This document shows positions 27,855-36,648 of a DNA stretch of 64,000 bases, in pieces. The stretch comes from Microbacterium commune. GTDB taxonomy: Bacteria; Actinomycetota; Actinomycetes; Actinomycetales; Microbacteriaceae. Position 1 is the first letter of the stretch; each line of letters starts with the position of its first letter. The DNA lies in contig NZ_JACSPX010000002.1 of NCBI RefSeq assembly GCF_014836945.1, positions 88,353 through 152,352 on the forward strand, given 5' to 3'. The translations under genes and the position numbers were made by a program. The notes under the pieces are model-generated. The model saw only the letters and a list, made by a program, of their open reading frames with translations, had not been told where the DNA came from and made no database searches.

Positions 27855-27947
27855 CTTCAACTCCTCGCTTCGGGGATGGACCTCCCAGTGAGCCCGATCA
27901 GCGGGCGGCGCGGGAGGGGGTTGACGGCAGGGCCCGCGAGGGTCGAC

Positions 27948-29033
27948 TCAGACCGCGCCGACGCCGAAGACGAGCCCCAGCGCGTAGGTGATCGCCGCCG
28001 CGCCCACGCCGATCGCCAGCTGGCGCAGGGCGCGCTTGAGGGGCGGCCCGCCGGAGAGGATGCCCACCATCGCGCCGGTGGCGAGCAGGGCGATCCCGAC
28101 CAGCACGAGAGCGACGATGATCGCCGTCGTGCCGCTGAGGCCGAAGATCCACGGCAGCACGGGGATTATCGCCCCGGAGGAGAACAGCAGGAAGCTCGAG
28201 ATCGCCGCGGCCCAGTCGCTGCCGATCACCTCGTGGTCGGCGTGCGTTCCGATCGGTCCTGTCGAGTCGCGGCGGATGCCCGCCTGCGCGGCCTGCACGA
28301 CGCGCTGCGCGCGGATCAGCGACTCGTCCTGACCCATGCCGCGCGCGCGGTAGACGAGGGCCAGTTCGTTCGCGTCGATGTCGAGGTCGCCCGCGTTCGC
28401 ATCGGCATCGCTGTTCTCCTCGGTGGATGCCAGCAGCTCGCGCTGCGATCTGACGGAGACGAACTCGCCGGCACCCATCGAGAGGGCACCCGCCAGGAGT
28501 CCGGCGATTCCGCTGAAGAGCACGAACGGGCCGCTCACGCCGGTGGCGCCGATGCCGAGCACCAGCGCGAGGTTGGAGACGAGACCGTCGTTCGCGCCGA
28601 ACACGGCCGCGCGGAACGAGCCCGACAGTCGTCGGCGTCCGCGCGCGGCGAGCCCGCGGACCACCTCGTGGTGCACCTTCTCGTCGGCGCGCATCGCGGC
28701 CGTCGCGAACCTCTCGGTGTCGTACGGCGATCGGGCTTCGGCGCTCTGCGCGAGGGCGAGCACGAAGATCGATCCGAAGCGCGAGGCCATCCAGCCGAGC
28801 ATCCGCGAGCGCAGGCCGGCCCTCGGCAGCCTCTGCGGCTCTCCCCCGAGAAGGTCGAGCCAGTGCTGCTCGTGACGGCGCTCCGCGTCGGCGAGCGAGA
28901 GCAGGATCTCGCGCTCCTCTCCGTGGCGACGTGCAGCGAGGTTCGTGTAGACGGCGCCTTCGGCGCGCTCTTCGACCAGATAGCGTGCCCACTGCCGGCG
29001 ATCGGCGGGGGTGGGCTGTGCGGGCGCGTTCAT
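27948..29033 (-). CDS. MbfA-like VIT1/CCC1 iron/manganese transporter with N-terminal rubrerythrin domain
   Basis: A 361-residue fusion. The N-terminal about 150 residues form a ferritin-like di-iron domain with acidic ligands in YLVEERAEGAVYTNLA and in DAERRHEQHW (the E-x-x-H type pairs). The C-terminal part (about 155-361) is a CCC1/VIT1 membrane domain with five helices, including AVFGANDGLVSNLAL and SMGAGEFVSVRSQ. Homologues such as MbfA of alpha-proteobacteria export iron and protect against iron and peroxide stress. The ATG at 29033 follows GGAGG. Direction of transport and metal are inferred from homology. Confidence 0.9.
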   Translation of the reverse strand: MNAPAQPTPADRRQWARYLVEERAEGAVYTNLAARRHGEEREILLSLADAERRHEQHWLDLLGGEPQRLPRAGLRSRMLGWMASRFGSIFVLALAQSAEARSPYDTERFATAAMRADEKVHHEVVRGLAARGRRRLSGSFRAAVFGANDGLVSNLALVLGIGATGVSGPFVLFSGIAGLLAGALSMGAGEFVSVRSQRELLASTEENSDADANAGDLDIDANELALVYRARGMGQDESLIRAQRVVQAAQAGIRRDSTGPIGTHADHEVIGSDWAAAISSFLLFSSGAIIPVLPWIFGLSGTTAIIVALVLVGIALLATGAMVGILSGGPPLKRALRQLAIGVGAAAITYALGLVFGVGAV

Positions 29034-29139
29034 GCATCCTCCGTGCTGTGGGGAACAGTCAACGGTATCGACGGCCACGCGCAGGAACCGCGTCAGGACA
29101 GCGATTGACAGGATTTCGGATGCCCGAAGCGCAGGCCGC

Positions 29140-30882
29140 TCAGGAGCGCACGCGCTTGCGCAGCACGTCGATCCGTGACTGCAGCTGAGTGACGGTCGCC
29201 TGCGCGACGGCGGGTCCGCCGCACACGCGCCGCAGCTCGGCATGCACCGCACCGTGCGGCTCGCCGGTCTGCCTGGCGTACAGGCCGACCAGGCTGTTGA
29301 GCAGCTGCCGCTGCTCGCGCAGGGTGCGGTGCAGCGGCGCCGGCAGGGTCGACTCCTGCTCGGGAGGAGCCGCCGCCTCACGCGCCTGGCGCAGCTTGCT
29401 CTGCCGAGCCTGACGCTGCATGAGGAGGTCGTGCACGTGCTCGGGCTCGAGCAGCCCAGGAAGCCCGATGAACTCCTCCTCCTCCGGGGTGCCGGGTTCG
29501 GCCAGCTGGCCGAAGTCCTTGCCGTCGAAGACGACGCGGTCGAAGTGCGCGAGCGAGGAGATCGCCTGGTAGCTGAACTCCTGCGTCAGGGCATCCGACG
29601 CATCGTCCTCGCGATTGGCGCTCTCCAGGAGCGAGTCCTCGAGGCCGTCGTCGTCCTTGGTCTGACGGTCCAACGCGTGATCGCGCTGCTTCTCCATCTC
29701 GTTCGCGAGCGTCATCAGCACGGGGACGTTCGGCAGGAACACGCTCGCCGCCTCACCACGCCGGCGGGCGCGCACGAAGCGCCCGATCGCCTGCGCGAAG
29801 AACAGCGGCGTCGAGGATGAGGTCGCGTACACGCCCACCGCGAGTCGGGGCACGTCCACACCCTCCGACACCATGCGCACCGCGACCATCCACCGCCGGT
29901 CGTCGGCGCTGAAGCGCTCGATCCGCTCCGACGCCGATGCGTCGTCGCTGAGCACGACGGTGGGCTGCTGCCCGGTGATGCTGTGCAGGATCTTCGCGTA
30001 GGCGCGGGCCACGGTCTGGTCCGTGGCGAGCACCAGCCCGCCGGCGTCGGGAACGTGGTGGCGGATCTCGGAGAGGCGCCGGTCGGCGGCGCGCAGCACC
30101 GCGGGCATCCACTCCCCCTCCGGGTCCAGCGCCGTGCGCCAGGCCTGCGAGGTGACGTCCTTGGTGTTGTCCTGGCCGAGGTGCGCCTCGAGCTCGTCGC
30201 CGGCGCTCGTGCGCCAGCGCATCTTCCCGGAGTACATGTGGAAGAGCACGGGGCGCACGACGCCGTCTTCCAGGGCGCGCCCGTAGCCGTAGGCGTAGTC
30301 GGTGCTGGAGACCCGTGCTCCCGATTCGTCGGGCAGGTACTCGACGAACGGGATCGGCGCGGTGTCGCTGCGGAAGGGCGTGCCCGAGAGCAGCAGCCGC
30401 CGCTTCGCCGGACCGTAGGCGTCGCGGATCGCGTCGCCCCAGCTCAGCGCGTCACCGCCGTGGTGCACCTCGTCGAGGATCACGAGCGTGTTCGCGTCTT
30501 CGGTCAGATGGCGGTGCACCGACGACTTCGCGGCGACCTGCGCATAGGTCACGACCACTCCGTGGTACTGCCGCGACGGCACCCAATGACTGTTGCGGAA
30601 TCGCGGGTCGAGGCGGATGTGCACCCGCGCGGCGGCATCAGCCCACTGCGTCTTCAGGTGCTCGGTGGGCGCGACGACGATGATCCGGTTCACCTCGCCC
30701 ATGCGCAGCAGCTCGACCGCCAGCGTCAGGGCGAAGGTGGTCTTTCCGGCGCCGGGGGTCGCGGCGACGAGAAAATCGCGCTGATCGGCCTGGAAGTACT
30801 GCTCGAGCGCCTCGCGCTGCCATGCTCTCAGCTTGTCGGCGGTACCCCACGGCGCGCGCTGAGGAAAGGACGGAGAGAGCAT
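29140..30882 (-). CDS. SF2 DEAD/DEAH-box helicase
   Basis: A 580-residue superfamily 2 helicase. The N-terminal RecA domain has Walker A ATPGAGKTT, the DEVH box LDEVHHGGD and motif III LSGTPFR. The C-terminal domain contains MVSEGVDVPRL and the motif VI region IGRFVRARR. The C-terminal about 150 residues are an acidic linker and a charged helical tail with no recognised nuclease motif. It resembles the XPB/type I restriction helicase branch, but no restriction subunit is nearby. The ATG at 30882 is the first good start and may be leaderless. It is divergent from the GDSL hydrolase. Confidence 0.88.
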   Translation of the reverse strand: MLSPSFPQRAPWGTADKLRAWQREALEQYFQADQRDFLVAATPGAGKTTFALTLAVELLRMGEVNRIIVVAPTEHLKTQWADAAARVHIRLDPRFRNSHWVPSRQYHGVVVTYAQVAAKSSVHRHLTEDANTLVILDEVHHGGDALSWGDAIRDAYGPAKRRLLLSGTPFRSDTAPIPFVEYLPDESGARVSSTDYAYGYGRALEDGVVRPVLFHMYSGKMRWRTSAGDELEAHLGQDNTKDVTSQAWRTALDPEGEWMPAVLRAADRRLSEIRHHVPDAGGLVLATDQTVARAYAKILHSITGQQPTVVLSDDASASERIERFSADDRRWMVAVRMVSEGVDVPRLAVGVYATSSSTPLFFAQAIGRFVRARRRGEAASVFLPNVPVLMTLANEMEKQRDHALDRQTKDDDGLEDSLLESANREDDASDALTQEFSYQAISSLAHFDRVVFDGKDFGQLAEPGTPEEEEFIGLPGLLEPEHVHDLLMQRQARQSKLRQAREAAAPPEQESTLPAPLHRTLREQRQLLNSLVGLYARQTGEPHGAVHAELRRVCGGPAVAQATVTQLQSRIDVLRKRVRS

Positions 30883-30987
30883 CGCATCTACGATAATCCA
30901 GCCCGCCGACAGTTCGGTTCGAGGCCGGGGGTAGGCTCGGATGCTGTGCTCGGGGCGCCCCCGGCACTTCCTGTCGAAGGAGAGACG

Positions 30988-31815
30988 ATGCTCGATCAGG
31001 ATTCGACGCGCACCCCGTACGTCGCCAACCAGGGTCCGCATCCGTGGCGACGATTCGTCGCGGTCGGCGACTCGTTCACCGAGGGCATCGGCGATCCGGA
31101 CCACCGCGCGCCGGGCGGTCACCGGGGCTGGGCCGATCGGGTCGCGGAGGTGCTGTCCCAGGACGTCGACGACTTCGCGTACGCGAACCTCGCCGTGCGC
31201 GGCAAGCTCATCGCCCAGATCGCCGCGGAGCAGATCGAGCCGGCTGTCGCCCTGAAGCCCGACCTCGTGTCGATCTGCGCCGGAGGAAACGACGTGATCC
31301 GTCCGCGCACCGACCCCGACGACATCGCCGCTCAGCTCGAACGCGCCGTCGAGCGCTTGGCCTCCACCGGCGCCGCTGTCGTGCTGTTCACCGGCATCGA
31401 CACGCAGTTCACACCCGTGTTCCGGCCGTTCCGCGGCAAGGTCGCGATCTACAACGAGAACGTGCGCTCGATCGCCGAGCGCCACGACTGCATCGTGGCC
31501 GATCAGTGGGCGCTGAAGGTGATCCAGGACACCCGGTTCTTCGCCGACGACCGGCTGCACCTGAACGCGCTCGGCCATCACGAGGTCGCGCGCATGGTGC
31601 TGCGTGCGCTGAACGTGCCGAACGCCCTGCAGCCGATGCAGCCGGATCCGATGCCGGTGCGCACCTGGCGCGAGGCGCGCACCGAAGACATCGGCTGGGC
31701 ACGCGAGCACCTCGTGCCGTGGGTGCTGCGGCGTCTGCGGCACCAGTCGTCTGGAGACACCATCGCCGCGAAGCGTCCCGACGCGATGCCGTACCTGCGC
31801 CGCGACCTCGACTGA
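30988..31815 (+). CDS. SGNH/GDSL-family hydrolase
   Basis: A 275-residue esterase/lipase-like hydrolase. Block I is VAVGDSFTEG (nucleophile Ser), block III is CAGGNDV, and block V is DDRLHLN (catalytic Asp and His). There is no signal peptide, so it is probably cytoplasmic. The ATG at 30988 follows AAGGAGA closely. The substrate is unknown. The 3' end is 15 bases from the convergent methyltransferase. Confidence 0.93.
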   Translation: MLDQDSTRTPYVANQGPHPWRRFVAVGDSFTEGIGDPDHRAPGGHRGWADRVAEVLSQDVDDFAYANLAVRGKLIAQIAAEQIEPAVALKPDLVSICAGGNDVIRPRTDPDDIAAQLERAVERLASTGAAVVLFTGIDTQFTPVFRPFRGKVAIYNENVRSIAERHDCIVADQWALKVIQDTRFFADDRLHLNALGHHEVARMVLRALNVPNALQPMQPDPMPVRTWREARTEDIGWAREHLVPWVLRRLRHQSSGDTIAAKRPDAMPYLRRDLD

Positions 31816-31830
31816 GGGCGGGTCCGCTGC

Positions 31831-32640
31831 TCAGCGCGTCGCGTAGAACGCCACCGCCGACGCCGCTGCGACGTTGAGCGAGTCCACCCCTCCCATCATC
31901 GGGATCGTCACCCGTCGATCCAGCAGACGGTCGGTCTCGGGCCGGATGCCGTCGCCCTCGGTGCCGAAGATCAGCGCGAGCCGCTCGGGTGACTGCGCCA
32001 CGAGATCGTCGAGCGTGATCGCGCCGTGTCCCAGGGTCATCCCGGCGACGAGGTACCCGGCTGAGCGCAGGTCGTCGATGCCGTCGGGCCAGCGGTCGAT
32101 CCGCGTCCACGGCACCTGGAACACGGTGCCCATCGACACGCGCACCGCACGGCGATAGAGCGGGTCGGCGCAGGTGGGGCTGACGAGCACCGCGTCGACG
32201 CCGAGTGCCGCGGCGGATCGGAAGATCGCCCCGACGTTGGTGTGGTCGGTGAGCCCCTCCAGGACGGCGATCCGCGAGCGCTCCGTGTCGATCTGCGACA
32301 GCAGGTGCTGCAGGCGTGCCGGCTCGGGCCGGTGCATGGCCGCCATGACCCCACGGTGCACCGCGAATCCGGTGAGCTGCTCGGCGACCTCGTCGGTCAC
32401 GACGTACACGGGCACGTCGCGCTGCCCGAGCAGTTCGGCGACGGCATCCGTCCACTTCTGCTGCGTCAGCATCGACCGGGGGCGGTGCCCCGCCTGCAGA
32501 GCGCGCTCGATGACCTTCGCCGATTCGGCGATGTACAGCCCGCCGGCCGGCTCGCGCACCCGGCGCAGGGCCGTGTCGGTGAGCGAGCGGTAGTCGTCGA
32601 GCACCGGGTCGTGCGCGTCGCGGAGGTGATGCAGCTGCAT
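31831..32640 (-). CDS. SpoU/TrmH-family RNA 2'-O-methyltransferase
   Basis: A 269-residue SPOUT methyltransferase acting on rRNA or tRNA ribose. An N-terminal RNA-binding domain (about 1-100, with LYIAESAKVIERAL) precedes the knotted catalytic domain. Motif 1 is EGLTDHTNVGAIFRSAAALG, motif 2 is LIFGTEGDGI and motif 3 is PMMGGVDSLNVAAASA, all intact. The exact RNA target cannot be named. The ATG at 32640 begins the conserved region. It is divergent from the sirtuin gene, 60 bases away. Confidence 0.94.
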   Translation of the reverse strand: MQLHHLRDAHDPVLDDYRSLTDTALRRVREPAGGLYIAESAKVIERALQAGHRPRSMLTQQKWTDAVAELLGQRDVPVYVVTDEVAEQLTGFAVHRGVMAAMHRPEPARLQHLLSQIDTERSRIAVLEGLTDHTNVGAIFRSAAALGVDAVLVSPTCADPLYRRAVRVSMGTVFQVPWTRIDRWPDGIDDLRSAGYLVAGMTLGHGAITLDDLVAQSPERLALIFGTEGDGIRPETDRLLDRRVTIPMMGGVDSLNVAAASAVAFYATR

Positions 32641-32700
32641 CCGTCCATGCTGTCAGGTCGAGACGGCCCCGACGCGCCGTCCTCCGCATAGACTTTCGGG

Positions 32701-33549
32701 GTGCAGTCGCTCGAGCTCTCGGACACCGCCTCCGACGCCGTCGAGCGCACGGTCGGGCTGCTGCAGGACCGGCCGTTCGCCGTGCTGACCGGCGCGGGTG
32801 TCTCGACCGATTCCGGCATTCCCGCGTACCGCGGCGCGGGCGCACCACCGCGCTCGACCCCGATGACCATCCGGACGTATCTCTCCGATGAGGCCGCGCG
32901 TCGGCGGTACTGGCTCGGCGGTCATCTCGGCTATCGTGCCTTCACCGCGCCCGACCCGAACGGCGGCCACCGTGCCCTCGCGGCGCTGGAGCGCGCTGGC
33001 GCGGCGACCGGGGTCGTCACCCAGAACGTCGACGGACTGCACCTGCGCGCCGGCAGCCGCCGCGTGATCGAGCTGCACGGCACCATGCACCGTACACTCT
33101 GCCTGCACTGCGGGCAGGTGTACGACCGCCGGGCGATCGCCGAGCGCATCGAGCAGCTCAACCCGTGGGTCCTCGTTCCTGAGAACATCGTGCTGAACCC
33201 CGACGGCGACGTGTCGCCGGAGAGCACAGCAGGATTCGTCATCCCCACCTGCGAGATCTGCGGCGGGATGCTGAAGCCCGACGTGGTGTACTTCGGCGAG
33301 TTCGTGCCGACCGCGCGCTTCGCGCTCGCGGAATCGCTCGTGCACGCCTCGGCCGCGCTCGTCGTGGCAGGCACATCTCTCACGGTGAACTCCGGCATCC
33401 GCGTGATCGAGCGCGCACGACGGCGCGACATGCCGATCGTGATCGTCAATCACGAGCCGACGAGGGCGGATGCCTGGGCCGACGAGGTCATCGAGGGCGG
33501 CACGACCGAGGTGCTCACCGCGCTCGCCGCCCGTCTCGGAGCTCTCTGA
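32701..33549 (+). CDS. NAD-dependent protein deacylase (sirtuin)
   Basis: A 282-residue Sir2 protein. The NAD-binding loop is TGAGVSTDSGIPAYRG, followed by TQNVDGLH and the catalytic His in ELHGTMH. The zinc site is formed by CLHCG and CEICGG, and the second Rossmann half by AGTSLTVNSG and VIVNHEPT. All residues for NAD-dependent lysine deacylation are present. The GTG start at 32701 lies 60 bases from the divergent methyltransferase. Targets are unknown; in other bacteria they include acetyl-CoA synthetase. Confidence 0.95.
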   Translation: MQSLELSDTASDAVERTVGLLQDRPFAVLTGAGVSTDSGIPAYRGAGAPPRSTPMTIRTYLSDEAARRRYWLGGHLGYRAFTAPDPNGGHRALAALERAGAATGVVTQNVDGLHLRAGSRRVIELHGTMHRTLCLHCGQVYDRRAIAERIEQLNPWVLVPENIVLNPDGDVSPESTAGFVIPTCEICGGMLKPDVVYFGEFVPTARFALAESLVHASAALVVAGTSLTVNSGIRVIERARRRDMPIVIVNHEPTRADAWADEVIEGGTTEVLTALAARLGAL

Positions 33550-33581
33550 GCGGTGCACATCGGGGCGTCGCCTAGGCTCGA

Positions 33582-34169
33582 GTGGTGACCCTGCTGACAC
33601 TCGTACGCCACGGACAGACCGACTGGAACCTCGCTCGCCGCATCCAGGGCACGACCGACATCCCGCTCAACGAGACCGGGCGCGACGATGCCCGCAGAGC
33701 CGCCGCCGCCCTCGCCGACGAGCGGTACGACGCGATCTATGCGAGTCCGCTGGTGCGCGCGCAGCAGACGGCTGAGATCATCGCCGACGAGCTCGGCCTC
33801 GGCTCGCCGGCGCTCACTCGCGGGCTGCGCGAGCGCACCTTCGGCGAGGGCGAGGGCATGCTCGTCGAGGACTACCTGAAGACGTGGAGTGACTGGACCT
33901 CGGCCGTCCCCGGGGCGGAGACCCTCGAGGAGGTGCGTGAGCGCGCGCTGGACTCGCTCGAGCGGATCGTCCGCGCCTCGCGTCGACGGTCGGCACCGCG
34001 CGCGGAGTCGATCATCGTGGTCAGCCACGGCGGAGTCATCCGCTCGCTGCTCATGCACGTGTCTGGCGGGTCGCTGCCCCGGGTGGGCGATTCCCTGCAC
34101 AACGGCTCGGTGCACCGCTTCGTCGCCGAGCCCGGCACGCTGCGCCTCCTCGAGACGATCCCGGTCTGA
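33582..34169 (+). CDS. Histidine phosphatase (phosphoglycerate-mutase-like)
   Basis: A 195-residue histidine phosphatase. The phosphohistidine motif is VRHGQTDWN, then DIPLNETG, the acid residue near RERTFGEGEG, and the second catalytic His in VVSHGGVIR. Members act as cofactor-dependent mutases or broad phosphatases (cobC-like), and this short form is more likely a phosphatase. Two GTG codons (33582, 33585) lie in tandem; either can start it. Its 3' end nearly touches the convergent CoA-ester lyase (2 bases). Confidence 0.92.
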   Translation: MVTLLTLVRHGQTDWNLARRIQGTTDIPLNETGRDDARRAAAALADERYDAIYASPLVRAQQTAEIIADELGLGSPALTRGLRERTFGEGEGMLVEDYLKTWSDWTSAVPGAETLEEVRERALDSLERIVRASRRRSAPRAESIIVVSHGGVIRSLLMHVSGGSLPRVGDSLHNGSVHRFVAEPGTLRLLETIPV

Positions 34170-34171
34170 GT

Positions 34172-34975
34172 TCAGCGCCTCTCGATGACGGCTCTGGCGT
34201 GCCGCAGCACGGGCTCGTCGATCATCCGCCCCTCGAAGCGGAACACCCCCCGCTCCCCCTCGGCGGCGGCGATCACGGCCTCCGCCCAGGCGATCGTCGC
34301 GTGGTCGGGCCGGTATGCGTCGCGGATCACCGGGACCTGCTTCGGGTGGATGCACGCGGTCGCCCCGAACCCGGATGCCACGGCATCCGCGGCCTCGGCG
34401 GCCAGACCGTCGACATCGTCGATGTCGAGGTGCACCGCGTCGACGGCCGTGCGGCCGTACGCCCCCGCCGCGAGCAGGATCTGAGACCGGGCGGCGCGGG
34501 CGACGTCGCGGTAGCGCCCGTCGGAGAAGCGGCTCGACAAGCCGCCGAGCGAGGCCACCAGGTCTTCGGCGCCCCACATCAGGCCGACGACGCGCTCGTG
34601 GGCGGCGATCTCGCCGGCGCGGTGCACCCCACGGGCGGTCTCGCACAGGGCGATCAGCCCGAACTCGGCGCCGAACGCATCGAACGCCGCCGGGTCGTCG
34701 CTCTTGGCCACCATCACCGTGCGAAACGGCGTGCGTCGCAGCGCACCGACGTCGCGGGCGAACTCCGCGGTCTCGGGTGCGTTCACACGCACGATGACGC
34801 GACCGGGGTCGAGGTCGGCGGCGACGATGTTCTCCCGCGCCTGCGCCTTGGCATCGGGAAGCACCGCATCCTCGAGATCGAGGATCACGGCATCCGCCTT
34901 CTGCAGCGCCCCCGCGAACCGCTCGGGGCGGTCGGCGGGGCAGAACAGCAGCGCAGGGCCCATGTCGAGGGTCAT
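34172..34975 (-). CDS. CitE-like CoA-ester lyase (probable (R)-3-hydroxy-3-methylglutaryl-CoA lyase)
   Basis: A 267-residue HpcH/HpaI TIM-barrel aldolase/lyase. Typical features are FCPADRPERF, AVILDLEDAV (metal-ligand Asp), VIVRVNAP and the IALCETARG block with the metal Glu. It is the last gene of the acyl-CoA operon. The order lyase-MaoC-dehydrogenase-carboxylase matches Rv2498c-Rv2502c of Mycobacterium tuberculosis, where the lyase splits (R)-HMG-CoA-type substrates in leucine and itaconate breakdown. That function is inferred from this order. The ATG overlaps the MaoC stop (ATGA). Confidence 0.85.
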   Translation of the reverse strand: MTLDMGPALLFCPADRPERFAGALQKADAVILDLEDAVLPDAKAQARENIVAADLDPGRVIVRVNAPETAEFARDVGALRRTPFRTVMVAKSDDPAAFDAFGAEFGLIALCETARGVHRAGEIAAHERVVGLMWGAEDLVASLGGLSSRFSDGRYRDVARAARSQILLAAGAYGRTAVDAVHLDIDDVDGLAAEAADAVASGFGATACIHPKQVPVIRDAYRPDHATIAWAEAVIAAAEGERGVFRFEGRMIDEPVLRHARAVIERR

Positions 34976-35451
34976 CGCTCGCCCTCCGGCAGACACAGCA
35001 TCAGAGCGGTGCGTGTCGCCGTCGCCACGACGACGCCGTCCTGGTTGCGCCCGGTGTGCTCGATCGTGCAGATGCCCTGACCGGGACGGGATGCCGAGAG
35101 TCGCTTGTCGACGATCACGCTCTCGGTGTACAGCGTGTCGCCGTGGAACAGGGGATGCGGGAAGGAGATGTCACCCAATCCCAGCTGCGCGACCAGCGTG
35201 CCCTGGGTCAGCTGCGCGACCGACGCGCCCACCATCGTCGACAGGGTCCACATCGAGTTCATCAGACGCTGGCCGAACGGCTGCTGCGCATCGGCGAACG
35301 CAGCGTCCAGATGCAGCGCCTGCGTGTTCATGGTGAGGGTGGTGAAGAGCACGTTGTCGGCTTCGGTCGCCGTGCGACCCGGCCGGTGCAGATAACGCGC
35401 GCCGACCTCGAACTCCTCGAAGTACAGGCCGCGCTGGACGATATCGGTCAT
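34972..35451 (-). CDS. MaoC-like hotdog dehydratase (enoyl-CoA hydratase 2 type)
   Basis: A 159-residue single hotdog-fold hydratase. The usual pattern FEEFEVGARY at the start and LFHGDTLYTESVI near the middle are typical of MaoC/R-hydratases. In this operon it would hydrate 3-methylglutaconyl-CoA (or itaconyl/mesaconyl-CoA) to the (R)-3-hydroxy product for the adjacent lyase. That substrate assignment comes from the operon, not the sequence. The ATG at 35451 lies 9 bases after the stop of the acyl-CoA dehydrogenase. Confidence 0.85.
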   Translation of the reverse strand: MTDIVQRGLYFEEFEVGARYLHRPGRTATEADNVLFTTLTMNTQALHLDAAFADAQQPFGQRLMNSMWTLSTMVGASVAQLTQGTLVAQLGLGDISFPHPLFHGDTLYTESVIVDKRLSASRPGQGICTIEHTGRNQDGVVVATATRTALMLCLPEGER

Positions 35452-35460
35452 GCTCGCGCG

Positions 35461-36648
35461 CTATCCGACCAGGCCGAGCGAGCGGGCGATGACGAGCAGC
35501 TGCACCTCGGTGGTGCCCTCGCCGATCTCGAGGATCTTCGAGTCGCGGTAGTGCCGCGCGACGGAGTACTCGTTCATGAAGCCGTTGCCGCCGAAGATCT
35601 GCGTCGCGTCGCGCGCGTTGTCCATCGCGGCCTCGCCCGAGACGAGCTTGGCGATCGCCGCCTCCTCGGCGAACGGGCGGCCCGCGTCGCGCAGGCGTGC
35701 GGCGTGATGCCAGGCGAGTCGTGCGGTGTGCACGCGGGCGCGCATGCGAGCCAGCGTGAACTGGGCGTTCTGCCTCGTGCTGAGGGCCGCGCCGAACACC
35801 GTGCGCTTGCTGGCGTAGTCGACGGCGGCCTCCAGGCATCCCTCGGCCGCACCCGTCGCGAGAGCCGCGATCGCGATGCGTCCCTCGTCGAGGATGCTGA
35901 GGAAGTTGCGGAACCCCTGGCCGCGCTCGCCGAGCAGATTCTCCGCGGGCACGCGCACGTCGTCCAGGGTGAGCGGATGCGTGTCGGATGCATTCCATCC
36001 GACCTTGTCGTACGCCGGTTCGACGGTGAACCCCGGGGTGCCGTTCGGGACGATGATCGTCGAGATCTCCTTGCGCTCGCCGCCGTCGGCGCGTGGCACG
36101 GTGCCGGTGACGGCGGTCATCGTGACGAAACGGGTGATGTCGGTGCCGGAGTTGGTGATGAACTGCTTGCTGCCGTTGAGCACCCACTCGCCGCCGTCGA
36201 GACGCGCCGTCGTGCGGGTGGCACCCGCATCGCTGCCCGCCTCCGGCTCGGTGAGACCGAAGCCCGCCAGCGCCTCGCCCGCCAGCAGCGCGGGCAAGTG
36301 CTCCTGCTTCTGCGCCTCGGTGCCGAAGCGGTAGACGGGCATGGCCCCCAGGCTGACGCCGGCCTCGAGGGTGATCGCCAGCGACTGGTCGACACGGGCG
36401 ATGCCCTCGATCGCGAGGCCGAGCGCCAGGTAGTCGCCGCCCTGACCGCCGTACTCCTCCGAGAACGGCAGACCGAAGAGTCCCATCTCCCCCATCTGCC
36501 GTACGACGTCGAGGTTCAGGGTGTGCGTGCGATCGGCCTCGTACGCCTGCGGCGCGACGACCCCCTCCGCGAATTCGCGCACCATCGCGGCGAGCTCGCG
36601 CTGCTCCTCGGTGAGGTCGACACCGGTCAGTTCGGTCTGGGCGCTCAT
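35461..36648 (-). CDS. Acyl-CoA dehydrogenase (isovaleryl-CoA type likely)
   Basis: A 395-residue FAD flavoprotein. Visible family elements are GFGLTEPEAGSDAG (FAD-binding loop), NGSKQFITNSG, the RIAIAALATG helix and the C-terminal ATQIFGGNGFMNEY and YRDSKILEIGEGTTE. Length and motifs match short-chain/branched-chain acyl-CoA dehydrogenases. Being between a biotin carboxylase and MaoC suggests isovaleryl-CoA oxidation in the leucine pathway (FadE19 position). The catalytic Glu lies in IYEIGEGTTE-type sequence (here ILEIGEGTTE). It overlaps the carboxylase alpha stop in ATGA. Confidence 0.92.
   Translation of the reverse strand: MSAQTELTGVDLTEEQRELAAMVREFAEGVVAPQAYEADRTHTLNLDVVRQMGEMGLFGLPFSEEYGGQGGDYLALGLAIEGIARVDQSLAITLEAGVSLGAMPVYRFGTEAQKQEHLPALLAGEALAGFGLTEPEAGSDAGATRTTARLDGGEWVLNGSKQFITNSGTDITRFVTMTAVTGTVPRADGGERKEISTIIVPNGTPGFTVEPAYDKVGWNASDTHPLTLDDVRVPAENLLGERGQGFRNFLSILDEGRIAIAALATGAAEGCLEAAVDYASKRTVFGAALSTRQNAQFTLARMRARVHTARLAWHHAARLRDAGRPFAEEAAIAKLVSGEAAMDNARDATQIFGGNGFMNEYSVARHYRDSKILEIGEGTTEVQLLVIARSLGLVG

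Noticed and set aside
29115..29128. Small stem TTCGG-ATGC-CCGAA after the SF2 helicase
   Set aside because: Only 5 bp and no T-run; could be chance in GC-rich DNA.
29140..30882. Type I restriction or other defence system around the SF2 helicase
   Set aside because: No methylase, specificity subunit or nuclease lies nearby; neighbours are an iron transporter and a GDSL hydrolase.
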